This document shows positions 34,479 through 44,558 of a DNA stretch of 64,000 nt, in pieces. The stretch is taken from contig NZ_JAFFJX010000003.1 in the NCBI RefSeq assembly GCF_016924755.1, positions 310,001-374,000 of the forward strand, read 5' to 3'. Within the stretch, counting starts at the first letter, position 1. Every line of letters begins with the position of its first letter. The notes under the pieces are model-generated. The model was given only the letters and a program-made list of their open reading frames with translations, made no database searches and was not told the DNA's origin. Both the position numbers and the translations under genes were made by a program. This stretch comes from Longitalea arenae (lineage in GTDB: Bacteria > Bacteroidota > Bacteroidia > Chitinophagales > Chitinophagaceae).

Positions 34479-37400
34479 TTACTGCACATCCACGCCCCCA
34501 ATCGCCACCCCCTCGGCATCGGTTGAAGTTATCCGTATGATGTATTTCCCTGCATTGATCATAGAGCCCGTGGTCGTGGTGATATAATTCCATTTGCCCT
34601 CGCGGGTAGTGGTAAATTCCATGGCTTCGGTTTTCATCACCGTACCATCCGCCTGCAGCAATTGCCAGCTGGCCTTTTTGGTTGCAGCCAAGGGATTGTA
34701 ATACCGGAAGGTCAGGGAATACACATCTGCTACCCCTGTGTTGATGGTTATATCTATTTGGGTACCGGCCGCTTTGGTAAATACCACCGATTCCCTTTTG
34801 TTAATCGTCTGCCGGGTACTGCCATCGCCTGTAGTTACTGCTTTGTCCATTTTATAGCTTGTAGTCGGTTTCTGGTCGAATGGCGGCTGTAAGGTAGTAA
34901 CCGGTTTTACGATCACAGAATACATCAGGCCTTTATCACCCGTTCCATTAGGGCCCAGGCTAACGCTCGTCTCTTTCGAAAAACGTTTTCGATACACTTT
35001 AAAGCCAGTGCCGTTTCCGGTTTGCCCGGGGCTCGCATGGAAACGGTTGTTTTGCAATACGGTTTTCGTATCCTCATATTCTTTTAACCATGCAGGTAAT
35101 TCAAGACTGGAATCCATGGCAATGAATACATCCGCATCATTAGTTACGGTAAATGAAGCCCAACTGCCTGAAGTTCCCGCAGACGAATGAACAGGCATTT
35201 GGATCCATTCAGTACCATATAAGGTCGGTGGCAATGCAGTAAAAGCAATATTGCTATCGGCATATTGTTTATCCCCCGTATTCAACCAGCTTTGCGCTTT
35301 TACCTGTTGCGCCAGGGAAGGTTCGGCCAATGTTATTTTTCCGATCAATGCAGGAGACGGTGCCGCAGCCATCGCTTGCTGGTTCTTTGTCGCGATGGCG
35401 ATCGCTGAGATAATTGCCTGTCCGGCAGTGATGCGCGGAAAGGAGATTTGTAATTGCCCACCGGTCACAAACACATTCACGACTTTTTTCACCGCCCGGT
35501 CATGACCGGCTTCTGCCCAAAGATCGAGATCCCTGATAACTGTTTTATTATTGACGGCCACATCGAACATGCGCCAGCCTTTACAATTAAGGCCGCCACC
35601 AGTTCCCCACCACGGTTCGGTAAAATATAATTCCACCTGGTAATAGCCATCAGGCACCGGGAATTCATAGCGCAGTTGCTGCAAACCATAGCGGAAGGAC
35701 TGGAACAATGGCCAGTCAGTTGTACCGGCAATGGGATCATAGGTTTGCCGCTGGCTGGCATAAAAAGCCGGCATGCCGGGAAACTGCTTTGTCCAGGAAA
35801 GCGAACCCCAGCTGTTAGCAGATGTTTTCTCGCGGTCGGCCAGCCAGGTATTCCCATTACTGTCTTTATAGTCAGGGCCACCGCAGTTAACACGGTATAA
35901 ATAATTATAGCCTGATTGAGCTGCAAGGCTCACCTTGGCTCCGGCGGATGGAAGGGAACTGCCTGCCCTGCCCACGCCGATGGAGGGAAGATCTTTATAG
36001 AATGCATTGAAGTTGGGCGATTGCGGCAGGTATTGCAACACAATATAGTCCTCCGCTACTTTTTTCCCCTTTACATAACCTACTGCATATAATACATTGT
36101 ACTTAATATCAACCCCGTCCCATTGAAAATGGGTTCCTACCCCATTACGGGTGCGTTTACCTAATGACTCCTTATTTACATCATTGAACAACTCTACTTC
36201 ATCACAACTGGAGTACACGACAATACCGTCTTTTTTGCCGGGGCTGGTCCAGCGGCCGGGCCAGGTATGCGAAGCTATGTACACCATCGGCTCTTTTTCC
36301 TTTGGCGCATAGTTGGCGCGGAACATATAGAATACATCGAGCGGTTCTTCCCAGGGCGTTAGCAATCCTTTATAGTTCACCGGCCCAATGCGATCGAGCT
36401 CCCGATAAGCTTCACCACTTTGCACGCGGCCGGGATTGTCATGTGACGTATACAGCCAGAAGAAATGACCACAGGTACTGTCTTTCACTGATTCGGCTAA
36501 ACGCACTTTCATTTCCATCAATTGAGTCATGCGGTCTTCACTGACCGGACCATTCTGTACAAAACCGCCCTCGGTATGCAGATCCAGGGTGCGCCATGCG
36601 CCGTATTCCCCGATCAGTTGTTGCCGGATCACATCACTGCCATAAGTGGCCGGATTACCACCATAGGTGCCTGTCCAGTTCTGCGGCACATCCCAATCCG
36701 TTCCCTCGCCACCATTACAGGTGGTCACTTTTCGCTGCGACGAGGCCGTGGGATCCAGTTCCCGGATAAGCTCGGTACATTCCCGCGCAAAGTCTTCAGG
36801 GATCTTGCTTTCATTCTGCAAACCCCATAAAACCAGGGAGGGACTATTACGCCTTTCTATTACCCATTCCTTCAACAATGTTTTGAAATTATTTTTGAAC
36901 TCAGGCGTGTTATACCATACATGCGCTGAGATCTGTGTCCACCAAAGAATGCCCATACTGTCGAGCAGGTATTGATAGCGCAGGTTATGCGGCTGATGCG
37001 CGTCGCGAAAAGCATTAAAACCCAGGGCCTTGATCTGTTCTACCCGGGCACGAACGGCCTGATCGCTAAAAGCATGGCTGGCGCCCATTAAATGCTCATA
37101 CTCTGCAACCCCATTGATGAACACCGGTTTTCCGTTCAGGTAGAACTGTCTGGAATTGCCTGCCCTGCCAACCGGCCAGCTGATCCACCTGATGCCATAC
37201 GGCGTTTCGGTAACATCTACCACTTTCCCATGCTGCAGCACTTCCGTTACCAGCGTATAACAATAAGGATCGGTCAATGACCAAAGATGTGGCGTTTTTA
37301 TTTCCGGAAATGTTTGTTTTTCTTCTATGGTTTTCCCCGGTTGCAGAGTGCTGTTAGCAGCGGTTCGCACCACCAGTTGCCGGGCCTTGTTTAAGAGGCG

Positions 37401-38168
37401 CTGCTGAATGGTAATGGTCACCGGCTTGTCTGTGTAGTTCTTTACGGTAGTGGCCACCTGTAAGCGGGCCGACTTTTCCGACAGCGTAGAATCACTCCAG
37501 ATGTGCACGCCAAAAGGTTCTACCCGCACTGCATTTGTGGTTATTAAATGCACCGGCCTGAAAATACCCATTGGCTGTGATCCTTCACTGAAGCCACGTT
37601 CATCGGAGCATCCACCGCAAACCCAGGGTAAGGTAGTGATATTCGCCGGGTGATCGGCACGCACCGCTAATAAATTCGGTTTGTTATTATCAACGATAAG
37701 ATCAGTTACATCCAATGTAAATGTCGTTCTGCCGCCAGCATGTGCGCCGGCTTTTTTACCATTCACCCATACCGTAGCAAAAGAACCTACGCCTTCGAAC
37801 CATAAAAAATAGCGTTTACTTTTCTCCTTACGCGCTACCCTAAACGTTTTCCGGTACCAGGCATAACCATGTCGGTTGCCATGATGCAGGCGCCGGTAGC
37901 CTTCGTACTGGTCCCAGTTATGAGGAACATTCACCGGCTGCCAGCCCGTGGTCCTGAACGATGGATGTTCGAAACCATCATATGCCTGCTGGTTGGTATC
38001 GTTGGCGATGGAGTACCAGTTGTCGTTGAGAGAAATATCGACGCGGCTACTCACCACCCTGTTGCCTGAAGCGGGAAGATAGATCGTTTGCGCTGAGGCG
38101 CCGCATACACTAAACAATAATGAAAGAACAAGAACAACTTTTATTTTTTTTAGAACCATTATATTCAT
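34479..38168 (-). CDS. Large GH2 enzyme with malectin-like and CBM-like C-terminal domains
   Basis: 1229 residues with a signal peptide ending in ASAQ (start at this Met or the Met three codons later). Jelly roll (about 40-220: NVPHNWDQYEG, FEGVGSFATVWVNG), Ig-like, then barrel with NGVAEYEHLMG, DAHQPHN, LVLWGLQNES (acid/base Glu) and QLIGEYGAWR (nucleophile Glu). Around residues 785-940 a malectin-like domain is seen (YRVNCGGPDYKDSNGNTW in part, YYQVELYFTEPWWG, FDVAVNNKTVI), and the last 120 residues look like a CBM35/CBM6-type beta-sandwich. The GH2 substrate is unknown; appended binding domains suggest attachment to an insoluble or branched glycan. Confidence 0.88.
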   Translation of the reverse strand: MNIMVLKKIKVVLVLSLLFSVCGASAQTIYLPASGNRVVSSRVDISLNDNWYSIANDTNQQAYDGFEHPSFRTTGWQPVNVPHNWDQYEGYRRLHHGNRHGYAWYRKTFRVARKEKSKRYFLWFEGVGSFATVWVNGKKAGAHAGGRTTFTLDVTDLIVDNNKPNLLAVRADHPANITTLPWVCGGCSDERGFSEGSQPMGIFRPVHLITTNAVRVEPFGVHIWSDSTLSEKSARLQVATTVKNYTDKPVTITIQQRLLNKARQLVVRTAANSTLQPGKTIEEKQTFPEIKTPHLWSLTDPYCYTLVTEVLQHGKVVDVTETPYGIRWISWPVGRAGNSRQFYLNGKPVFINGVAEYEHLMGASHAFSDQAVRARVEQIKALGFNAFRDAHQPHNLRYQYLLDSMGILWWTQISAHVWYNTPEFKNNFKTLLKEWVIERRNSPSLVLWGLQNESKIPEDFARECTELIRELDPTASSQRKVTTCNGGEGTDWDVPQNWTGTYGGNPATYGSDVIRQQLIGEYGAWRTLDLHTEGGFVQNGPVSEDRMTQLMEMKVRLAESVKDSTCGHFFWLYTSHDNPGRVQSGEAYRELDRIGPVNYKGLLTPWEEPLDVFYMFRANYAPKEKEPMVYIASHTWPGRWTSPGKKDGIVVYSSCDEVELFNDVNKESLGKRTRNGVGTHFQWDGVDIKYNVLYAVGYVKGKKVAEDYIVLQYLPQSPNFNAFYKDLPSIGVGRAGSSLPSAGAKVSLAAQSGYNYLYRVNCGGPDYKDSNGNTWLADREKTSANSWGSLSWTKQFPGMPAFYASQRQTYDPIAGTTDWPLFQSFRYGLQQLRYEFPVPDGYYQVELYFTEPWWGTGGGLNCKGWRMFDVAVNNKTVIRDLDLWAEAGHDRAVKKVVNVFVTGGQLQISFPRITAGQAIISAIAIATKNQQAMAAAPSPALIGKITLAEPSLAQQVKAQSWLNTGDKQYADSNIAFTALPPTLYGTEWIQMPVHSSAGTSGSWASFTVTNDADVFIAMDSSLELPAWLKEYEDTKTVLQNNRFHASPGQTGNGTGFKVYRKRFSKETSVSLGPNGTGDKGLMYSVIVKPVTTLQPPFDQKPTTSYKMDKAVTTGDGSTRQTINKRESVVFTKAAGTQIDITINTGVADVYSLTFRYYNPLAATKKASWQLLQADGTVMKTEAMEFTTTREGKWNYITTTTGSMINAGKYIIRITSTDAEGVAIGGVDVQ

Positions 38169-38235
38169 TTTAATAGCGATGATACACCTTACTCTATTGT
38201 ATGTTGTCTATGTCAATTTGCCTGTTGCCAATTGT

Positions 38236-41073
38236 TTATTGCCTATTGGTTCTCAGGCTGCCATTAAAGGTATAGCTGCCGCCTTTCTTTGTAGGAAATT
38301 TCACTTCCGCGTTTCCATATTTCAGGTGACAGAAATTACCACTTTTAGAAGTAAGTTTTACCTGTTGTAATTTTCCCTGATTCCATTGAAGATCCAGTAC
38401 AAAACCACCGCGGGCGCAAATGCCTTTTACGCTGCCTTCCGGTAATTCAGCAGGCAATGCCGGCAGTAGTTCAATTACGCCGGTATGGCTTTGAATGATC
38501 ATTTCGGCAATTCCGCTGGAACCGCCAAAATTACCATCGATCTGGAAGGGCGGATGCGCGTCGAACAGGTTATTATAAACGCCGCCTCTTTCACGGCCGT
38601 GATCGTCAATAGCAGGGGTGAACAAATTCTTGATCATCAGCAGCGCATGATCACCTTCCTTAAAACGCGCCCATACATTCACTTTCCAGGCAAGGCTCCA
38701 GCCGGTACCACCATCACCGCGATAGATCAAGGATTGACGGGCGGCCTTCATCATGGCGGAGTCTTTCCAGGTAATATCGGTGCCCGGATAAACGCCCCAT
38801 AAATGGGAGATATGGCGGTGCTGGTTTTGCACCTCATCAATATCTTCCATCCATTCCTGCAACTGTTGATGTTTACCGATCTTATTAGGCGCAATTTGCG
38901 TGATCAGCGCTTTCAACCTGTCAGCGAAAGCGGCATCCTTGTTTAGTATAGCTGCTGCGGTTATCGTATTCTTGAACAGTTCGCGAATGATCTGGTGATC
39001 CATGGTTGGACCAGCCACCAACCCGCCCTGTTCAGGGGAATTGGACGGAGTACTGATGAGGTATCCGGTTTTAGCATCTTTCACCAGAAATTTTTCGAAG
39101 AATTGCGCAGCGGCCAGCATGTTGGGATATTGCTTGCGCAGGAAAGCCGTATCCTGGGTGAACAGGAAATGTTCCCAGATGTGCAAACACAACCAGGCTG
39201 CCCCGGTGACCCAAATGCCATGGTTACTCGCGTTGATCGGTGCGGTACCACGCCATAAGTCAGTATTGTGATGCAATACCCAGCCCGGCGCGCCATAATG
39301 CTCTTTGGCGGTTATTGAACCGGCAACAGCCAGCTCATCGATCATTTGAAATAAAGGTTGGGTACAGGATGGCAGGTTCAATACTTCTGCAGGCCAGTAG
39401 TTCATTTGCAGGTTAATATTGCTGGTATATTTACTGCCCCAGGGTGGCGTTAACAGATCGTTCCAGATGCCCTGCAAATTGGCGGGTTGCGTACCCGGCC
39501 TCGATGAAGAGATGAGCAGGTAACGGCCATACATCACAAATAACGATACCAGCGAAGGATCGTTCTGCATACTGAAAGTACTGATGCGCTCATTCGTAGG
39601 CAACAGCGCATTTTGACCGGCCGGTACCGTGAAGCTGAATGTTCCTGCCAGCTGACGGTATTCTTTCACATGCGCCGCTTTTATCGTATTGTACGGAATA
39701 TGCATTATTTGCGCCAGCGCTGACTTACATTTCGCTTCCGGATCACCCGATACATCTTTATAATTTTTGAAACTGGTAGCTGCTACAAAGTAAAAATCAG
39801 CATCATTGGCATTTTCCACACTGATGGCAGTGTCGCTCACGCTCAGTTTGCCACCATTTGACCTGGCATACAGATAGCCCACGCCTTTCAATACGCCATT
39901 GCTTACCTGTAACGAGATAGAAAGGGTACGATCATCGATCTTCTTTACCACATACTTTTTATGAGGCGACTGCAGCAGGGCCTGTACCGAGAGAGCGCCC
40001 GGTTTGGCAGCCGTCAAATGCGCCACCAGGCATTGATGCGGCGCGCTGATGAAATACTCCCGGTTATAGCCAATGCCATTTGCTGTGTAGGATACCTTTG
40101 CGATGGCGTTCTCAAGATCAAGCGATCGCTTGTAGTTGCTGCTGTTATCGCCATGCGCGAAACGGAAATACAGATCCCCAAAAGGCAGGTAATCGGCTTC
40201 ATAGCGGGGCATGGCCGGCGGGTTCTCATCCTGAATAAAATACTTCCAGGGATTGGCCAATGCCGCCGTATCTGTATCTCCGCCTTCCGGGTATACGACC
40301 AGGGTTTTGGCAGATCCTTTTACGCCGGTAAATCCACCTTTATCAAAAAAATTGATGACCTGAACAGCCACTGTATTCCTCCCTTCTTTTACCAATGCCG
40401 CTGGAATGGTATATTTTCTTTTTTTGCTGATGCCTTCATCATGACCTACCAACTGACCATTTACATAGGAGTAATCGACGTCGCGGATCCGGCCCAGGTC
40501 AAGCACCAGGTTCTTCCCCAGCCATTTCGCCGGCACATTGAAAGAAGTGCGGAACCAAAGCACGCCATCCGTACCCATCAAACCGCTGCGCTCCCACCCT
40601 TCCAGGGTGGGCAGTTCCATGGTAGCCCAGTTATTATCGTTATGATCAGTGGCAGCGGGCGCTGTTTGCTGAACCATGGCTTTGAACCAGGCATCTTTTT
40701 GCACACTATAGGTACTGTCGTCAGGATCTTTTACCGCCATGAAATATTTCTCACCCATTGCTTCTGCTTCTTTCTGTTTGCCCTCGGCCAGTAACTGGCG
40801 AATGGGTTGCAGGTATTGTACAGCGCCGGTACGGGCATAAGTGCGCGGACGGCCACTCCACAAAGTTTCCTCGTTCAGTTGAAAACGTTCCTCCGCCACA
40901 CCACCGAATACCATGGCGCCGATCCGGCCATTACCGAGCGGCAGGGCATCGGTCCACGCTTCGGCGGGTTGCCGGTACCATAAAGTATTTGGCTGTTGTT
41001 GTGCCGTAGCCTGGCTAAAGGGGTTAACAGCTGTTAACAGGAAAGCGCATCGAAACAATGTTTTCAGGTGCAT
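38236..41073 (-). CDS. GH95 alpha-L-fucosidase/galactosidase with inserted jelly-roll domain
   Basis: 945 residues with a signal peptide ending in ATAQ. GH95 signatures are WYRQPAEAWTDALPLGNGRIGAM (quoted: ALPLGNGRIGAMVFGG), LNEETLWSGRP, NLQGIWNDLLTPPWGSKYTS, NINLQMNYWPAEV, STPSNSPEQGG (general acid Glu), HRHISHLWGVYPG and QIDGNFGGSSGIAEM. Between the N-terminal domain (to about 113) and the restart at PRYEADYLPFGDLYFRF (about 300) lies a roughly 185-residue insert. It resembles a GH2-type sugar-binding jelly roll (LWFRTSFNVP, GRIRDVDYSYVNGQLVG). GH95 enzymes release terminal alpha-L-fucose or, in RG-II loci, L-galactose. Last PUL gene on this side before a repeat cluster. Confidence 0.92.
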   Translation of the reverse strand: MHLKTLFRCAFLLTAVNPFSQATAQQQPNTLWYRQPAEAWTDALPLGNGRIGAMVFGGVAEERFQLNEETLWSGRPRTYARTGAVQYLQPIRQLLAEGKQKEAEAMGEKYFMAVKDPDDSTYSVQKDAWFKAMVQQTAPAATDHNDNNWATMELPTLEGWERSGLMGTDGVLWFRTSFNVPAKWLGKNLVLDLGRIRDVDYSYVNGQLVGHDEGISKKRKYTIPAALVKEGRNTVAVQVINFFDKGGFTGVKGSAKTLVVYPEGGDTDTAALANPWKYFIQDENPPAMPRYEADYLPFGDLYFRFAHGDNSSNYKRSLDLENAIAKVSYTANGIGYNREYFISAPHQCLVAHLTAAKPGALSVQALLQSPHKKYVVKKIDDRTLSISLQVSNGVLKGVGYLYARSNGGKLSVSDTAISVENANDADFYFVAATSFKNYKDVSGDPEAKCKSALAQIMHIPYNTIKAAHVKEYRQLAGTFSFTVPAGQNALLPTNERISTFSMQNDPSLVSLFVMYGRYLLISSSRPGTQPANLQGIWNDLLTPPWGSKYTSNINLQMNYWPAEVLNLPSCTQPLFQMIDELAVAGSITAKEHYGAPGWVLHHNTDLWRGTAPINASNHGIWVTGAAWLCLHIWEHFLFTQDTAFLRKQYPNMLAAAQFFEKFLVKDAKTGYLISTPSNSPEQGGLVAGPTMDHQIIRELFKNTITAAAILNKDAAFADRLKALITQIAPNKIGKHQQLQEWMEDIDEVQNQHRHISHLWGVYPGTDITWKDSAMMKAARQSLIYRGDGGTGWSLAWKVNVWARFKEGDHALLMIKNLFTPAIDDHGRERGGVYNNLFDAHPPFQIDGNFGGSSGIAEMIIQSHTGVIELLPALPAELPEGSVKGICARGGFVLDLQWNQGKLQQVKLTSKSGNFCHLKYGNAEVKFPTKKGGSYTFNGSLRTNRQ

Positions 41074-41129
41074 ATGTACAAGATATATGGGTAATTAGAC
41101 GGAAACGGGATCGTCTGGGTTGGCAAGAT

Positions 41130-41428
41130 AGTTCAAAGTTCACAGTTTAAAATTTACAGTTCATAGTCCCCTGCCCTACAAAAAGCGTTAAAATGACATT
41201 AATGTTGCCTGTCACCACCTGCCGGTTACCGGTTATTAGTCCCCGGTTGCCGGTTACCGGTTACCCGTTTCAGGTTACATGTTGCAGGTTGCAGGGGGCC
41301 GATGCCAGCCGGTGCGTTCAAAGAGTAGGGCCTTGTAACCTGAGACTTGTAACTGGTAACACAAGTTTGACCTTGAGATCCAGCCGGCCACAATGATCAT
41401 CCCCGTCGACTATTGACCATTGACTATT
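41130..41428. repeat. Composite heptamer repeat cluster (element 3)
   Basis: Four sub-arrays share the 400-bp gap between GH95 and the TPR gene, whose starts diverge. 41130-41164: five 7-mers of AGTTCAC type. 41204-41294: thirteen 7-mers of GTTRCCR type, ending GTTACCC GTTTCAG GTTACAT GTTGCAG GTTGCAG, the same degeneration order as element 1. 41333-41360: four 7-mers in inverted orientation (TTGTAAC CTGAGAC TTGTAAC TGGTAAC) after a 38-bp spacer. 41408-41428: GACTATT GACCATT GACTATT, the reverse of the CAATGGT-type array. No other element combines as many repeat kinds. Confidence 0.92.
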
Positions 41429-41480
41429 GCCCTGTTAATATTTTGCTTTACATTCACGGGTTCAAATTCCATTTCAGTTT

Positions 41481-42422
41481 ATGAGTAATGAGCAGCCGGC
41501 CGCCCGTTTTGAGCAGGAGTTCCAGCTTACGATTCCCCGGTATTTATCGAAACCCGGCGTACATGTAGGCCTGAAAATGCGCCATAAAGAAACGAACGAG
41601 ATCATGTCCTTTGCCGAAGCTTTTCCGGAGCAGTTTGCCAGCTGGCAAGCCATAGAAAGCCGGTATGATCGCCGGAGCCTGATCTATTCGATCCTTGATA
41701 CTATTATGGGAAAAGACCTGCAGCTGTGGCAGATCATGGAGCGTTTTACTGATGACCGGTATGCGCAACGGGCGGTGGACACCGCCAAAGCACATGCAGA
41801 TGCAACTGATCTGAACAGTGTGGATTACTGGACGGCACTCGCCAAAGCGAATCTGGTTCTAACCAATACGACAACAGCAGCAGAAAACGCCCGCAAAGCA
41901 TTATCGCTGGATGCCAACCATCACCGCGCAAAGATCGTGCTGGCCGATATTCATCATGTTACAGGGAATATACAGGAAGCGCATCAGCTGTATAACGAAG
42001 TACTCAAGGACCGCTTACCTAAAACAGGAACGTCTTCGTTAACATTTGCGCAATTGGTGGGTTTTGACGGCAATATACTGCCCTCGCCTTTTTATGCGCT
42101 TGACTGGCTGCAGGCCCATCCCGATACAACCATCGATAGCTGGAACTGGGCGAATGACGAATTTTATTACAGTCCGCATTTTAGAACGCAGTTCGCATAT
42201 TACCTGCTGAAAGAAAAAGAGACGATGAAAGGACTGGTAAAATTATTTGCCCTGGCCCAGGAAATGCCCTGGTATAAAGAAGCGGTGATCAACAGCTGGC
42301 ATTTGATCAACCAGTTAGGCATGGCCGGGAATATGGAAAAGGCATATGCCTGGCTGCAAAGCGTAATCGAAAACAATCAATGGGATCCGCATGATCCGGG
42401 CTTGCACAGGATGGAGGTGTGA
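41481..42422 (+). CDS. TPR-containing cytoplasmic protein of unknown function
   Basis: 313 residues with no signal peptide or membrane segment. Residues about 110-175 contain two TPR-like helical pairs (YWTALAKANLVLTNTTTAAE in part, ARKALSLDANHHRAKIVLAD, TGNIQEAHQLYNEVL). The C-terminal third is again helical (GLVKLFALAQEMPWYKEA, LGMAGNMEKAYAWLQSVI). The N-terminal 60 residues mention no known motif. Likely a protein-interaction scaffold. It is transcribed away from the PUL and followed by another plus-strand gene 150 bp on; there is no sign that it belongs to glycan metabolism. Confidence 0.75.
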   Translation: MSNEQPAARFEQEFQLTIPRYLSKPGVHVGLKMRHKETNEIMSFAEAFPEQFASWQAIESRYDRRSLIYSILDTIMGKDLQLWQIMERFTDDRYAQRAVDTAKAHADATDLNSVDYWTALAKANLVLTNTTTAAENARKALSLDANHHRAKIVLADIHHVTGNIQEAHQLYNEVLKDRLPKTGTSSLTFAQLVGFDGNILPSPFYALDWLQAHPDTTIDSWNWANDEFYYSPHFRTQFAYYLLKEKETMKGLVKLFALAQEMPWYKEAVINSWHLINQLGMAGNMEKAYAWLQSVIENNQWDPHDPGLHRMEV

Positions 42423-42573
42423 TAAAATAAGTTGAATCGTTTACCATAAGCAAGACGCCGGAAAAGCTTATTCTTGCCCGATAGCTAGTCATACTAACAT
42501 GATTTAGATCAATTTCGATCTTAGCTACCAACAGATTGCCTTAACTTAGAAAAAACCATTAACCCTCATTAGT

Positions 42574-43149
42574 ATGTCTACTGCTAACTTAAACGAAGAA
42601 GAACTTTTCAAAGATAAAACCGCTAAAAAACAACATAAGCAGATCAGCGCTGAGCAAGAAAATGCAAGTGATGAGCAGGGAAAAGAGAACGACATCATCC
42701 ACGAAATGATACTGGTGTCAAAGCAACTTACGGAGGCCGCCAAAGAACCATTCCCGGAAGAAGATGCATGGTGCACCATTGGCGATATCCGCTATGGCCA
42801 TCCTACTGCACCATTGCTTCTAAGATATAGAACATTGATGTGGATGGCGGCTCACCCACCGGATCCCCGGGGCGAAAGGATGTGTAGCCGGCCTGCGCCT
42901 TATAAAGTGAGGCTGGAAACGCAGGATCTCATGGATTTATTCAAAGTAAGCCAACGCACAGCAGAGCGCGTTATCAAGCAGATCCGTGAGGCCCGGGAAA
43001 GAACCGGCTTACGATGGGTTACGGTGGAAGAATTCTGTACTTTACATCACCTGGATGAGGATTATATACAAAAAAGATTACATGAATTTTTTCTGATGAG
43101 ATGGAATAAGATCAAAAGAAATATTGATCTTGACGGCGACAAGAAATAA
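42574..43149 (+). CDS. Hypothetical protein with a central helix-turn-helix-like segment
   Basis: 191 residues, very charged N-terminus (about 1-45, rich in Lys, Glu, Gln). Residues about 110-145 (VRLETQDLMDLFKVSQRTAE, then RVIKQIREARERTG) read like an HTH in which LMDLFKVSQRTAERVIKQIR would be the two helices. A following WVTVEEFCTLHHLDEDYIQK could be a second small helical domain. Not recognised as a named family. It may be a DNA-binding protein of the excisionase/MerR-like kind, or a mobile-element regulator; the HTH call is by eye only. Confidence 0.6.
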   Translation: MSTANLNEEELFKDKTAKKQHKQISAEQENASDEQGKENDIIHEMILVSKQLTEAAKEPFPEEDAWCTIGDIRYGHPTAPLLLRYRTLMWMAAHPPDPRGERMCSRPAPYKVRLETQDLMDLFKVSQRTAERVIKQIREARERTGLRWVTVEEFCTLHHLDEDYIQKRLHEFFLMRWNKIKRNIDLDGDKK

Positions 43150-43922
43150 GTCACAGGACGACTTGAGCACATTACTTGCCCGTTTCGCCAAAGCGCTAGG
43201 GCAGTTTTCACTTTGGCTATGCAACAAATGACAGTTAATAACAGACTTTCTTACCTCAGTACTTAACTGTTCATAAAAGTCGACGACTTGTAGTGGCAAG
43301 TAGCTTGCAGGAGTGATTTACCAGCTTGCACAACACAACTGCTCCGTAACATGGAAGCTTTTCTACGCAACTTCTTTGACCAGCAGGCAACTTCTATTAC
43401 CAGGTCTTTAACTTGCCCCCAAACTGAAGCACGCCCCTTCTATTGTTACTAATCTATAGCACAAACTCATCTACTTGCTACCAAACTTACAAAGCTGTTA
43501 TGTTAAGTTGGCCAGCAAACATGTCTTGCAAGTTTCTAACATGTTTTTTAACCAAAAAAGCGCATCTGCCAGGAAGTAAGTTGCAGGTTCAACCGATTCG
43601 CACGTATAAAATCAGCAAGTTCAAAGAAGAATTTTACTGACCACCGTCAGCTCCACTAAGTAGTTCCATGTAAAAAAACCGCCAAATTCGCCATTGTCGC
43701 CAACTATTTGGAAACCGGCCGGGGCCAGCTATATATTTGACTTAACAAAGCCACCGATTACTATCAAACGAGTTTACCGGGTACAAGTACTGAATGGATC
43801 CTCCTGTAAATAAGGGAGAAACGAAAACGGAGCTTTAGGAAAGCATATTGGCCAATAAGCTTTTTACGGTGCTGATAGCGTAGCGTTGGAATTTCAATTT
43901 TAAACTTTTAAATTTTCTAAAA
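43150..43922. other. 773-bp gene-free stretch rich in CTTGC/GCAAG words
   Basis: No gene is supported on either strand. The words ACTTGC, GCTTGC, TCTTGC or their complement recur roughly ten times between 43160 and 43620, at irregular spacing. The last 40 bp before the FnIII-like gene are AT rich (TTTTAAACTTTTAAATTTTC) and probably carry its promoter. Confidence 0.4.
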
Positions 43923-44534
43923 ATGAAAAACATAATATTAAGCGTTTACAAACGTCAATCAGACAGCGAATTGATCACCACCGGTCACCGGGTAACAGGG
44001 AAAATAAAAGACAATCCAAATTTTCCCGACCCGCCTCCCGAATTGGATGAAGCAATAAAATTGTTGCCGGAATTTCAAAAATCAGTAAGTAATGCGAAAG
44101 GGCGAGATATGGAGGTCATTAATTTAAAAAATGAGCAAAAAGCAGCCCTGGTAACATTACTTGTAACGCTGGACAAGTATGTAACAGTTACCAGTGACGG
44201 CGACCGGGGCAAGTTATTAAGCAGCGGTTTTCCGGTTGCCGGAGACAGATACTATCAGGCAGAACCGGTTATTTTACAACTGGAAGTGGAGTTAGGTCCA
44301 CCCGGGGAAGCCACTACCAGTATCAAGCGGTTGCGGGGTGCACGGGCATATATGCACCAGTACACTACCCAACCGCCAACTGCCGAAACAGTATGGATCA
44401 GTGAAGGGAGCAAGTTTGCGTATTATACGTTCAGCGGGCTCCATTCAATGGCAAAATACTGGTTCAGGGTAGTGGCCATTAGCCAGGATGGGCAAATGAT
44501 CTATTCACCGGTTATTACGAAAGTGATCCAGTAA
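43923..44534 (+). CDS. FnIII-like hypothetical protein
   Basis: 203 residues, no signal peptide. The N-terminal half is helical (DPPPELDEAIKLLPEFQKSV). Residues about 120-203 look like a fibronectin type III fold: an early Pro/Gly-rich strand (LGPPGEATTSIKRLRG), WISEGSKFAYYTFSGLHSMA, and a YWFRVVAISQDGQ strand of the YxFRVxAxNxxG type. Proteins with this layout are common as lone genes in soil Bacteroidota, function unknown. A good terminator follows 25 bp after the stop, so it is monocistronic. Confidence 0.72.
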   Translation: MKNIILSVYKRQSDSELITTGHRVTGKIKDNPNFPDPPPELDEAIKLLPEFQKSVSNAKGRDMEVINLKNEQKAALVTLLVTLDKYVTVTSDGDRGKLLSSGFPVAGDRYYQAEPVILQLEVELGPPGEATTSIKRLRGARAYMHQYTTQPPTAETVWISEGSKFAYYTFSGLHSMAKYWFRVVAISQDGQMIYSPVITKVIQ

Positions 44535-44558
44535 AGGTTCTCCTAGTATTGACAAACG

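Noticed and set aside
43443-43640. 65-codon plus-strand open frame
   Set aside because: Low-complexity, no motif, and inside a stretch of repeated CTTGC words; not supported as a gene.
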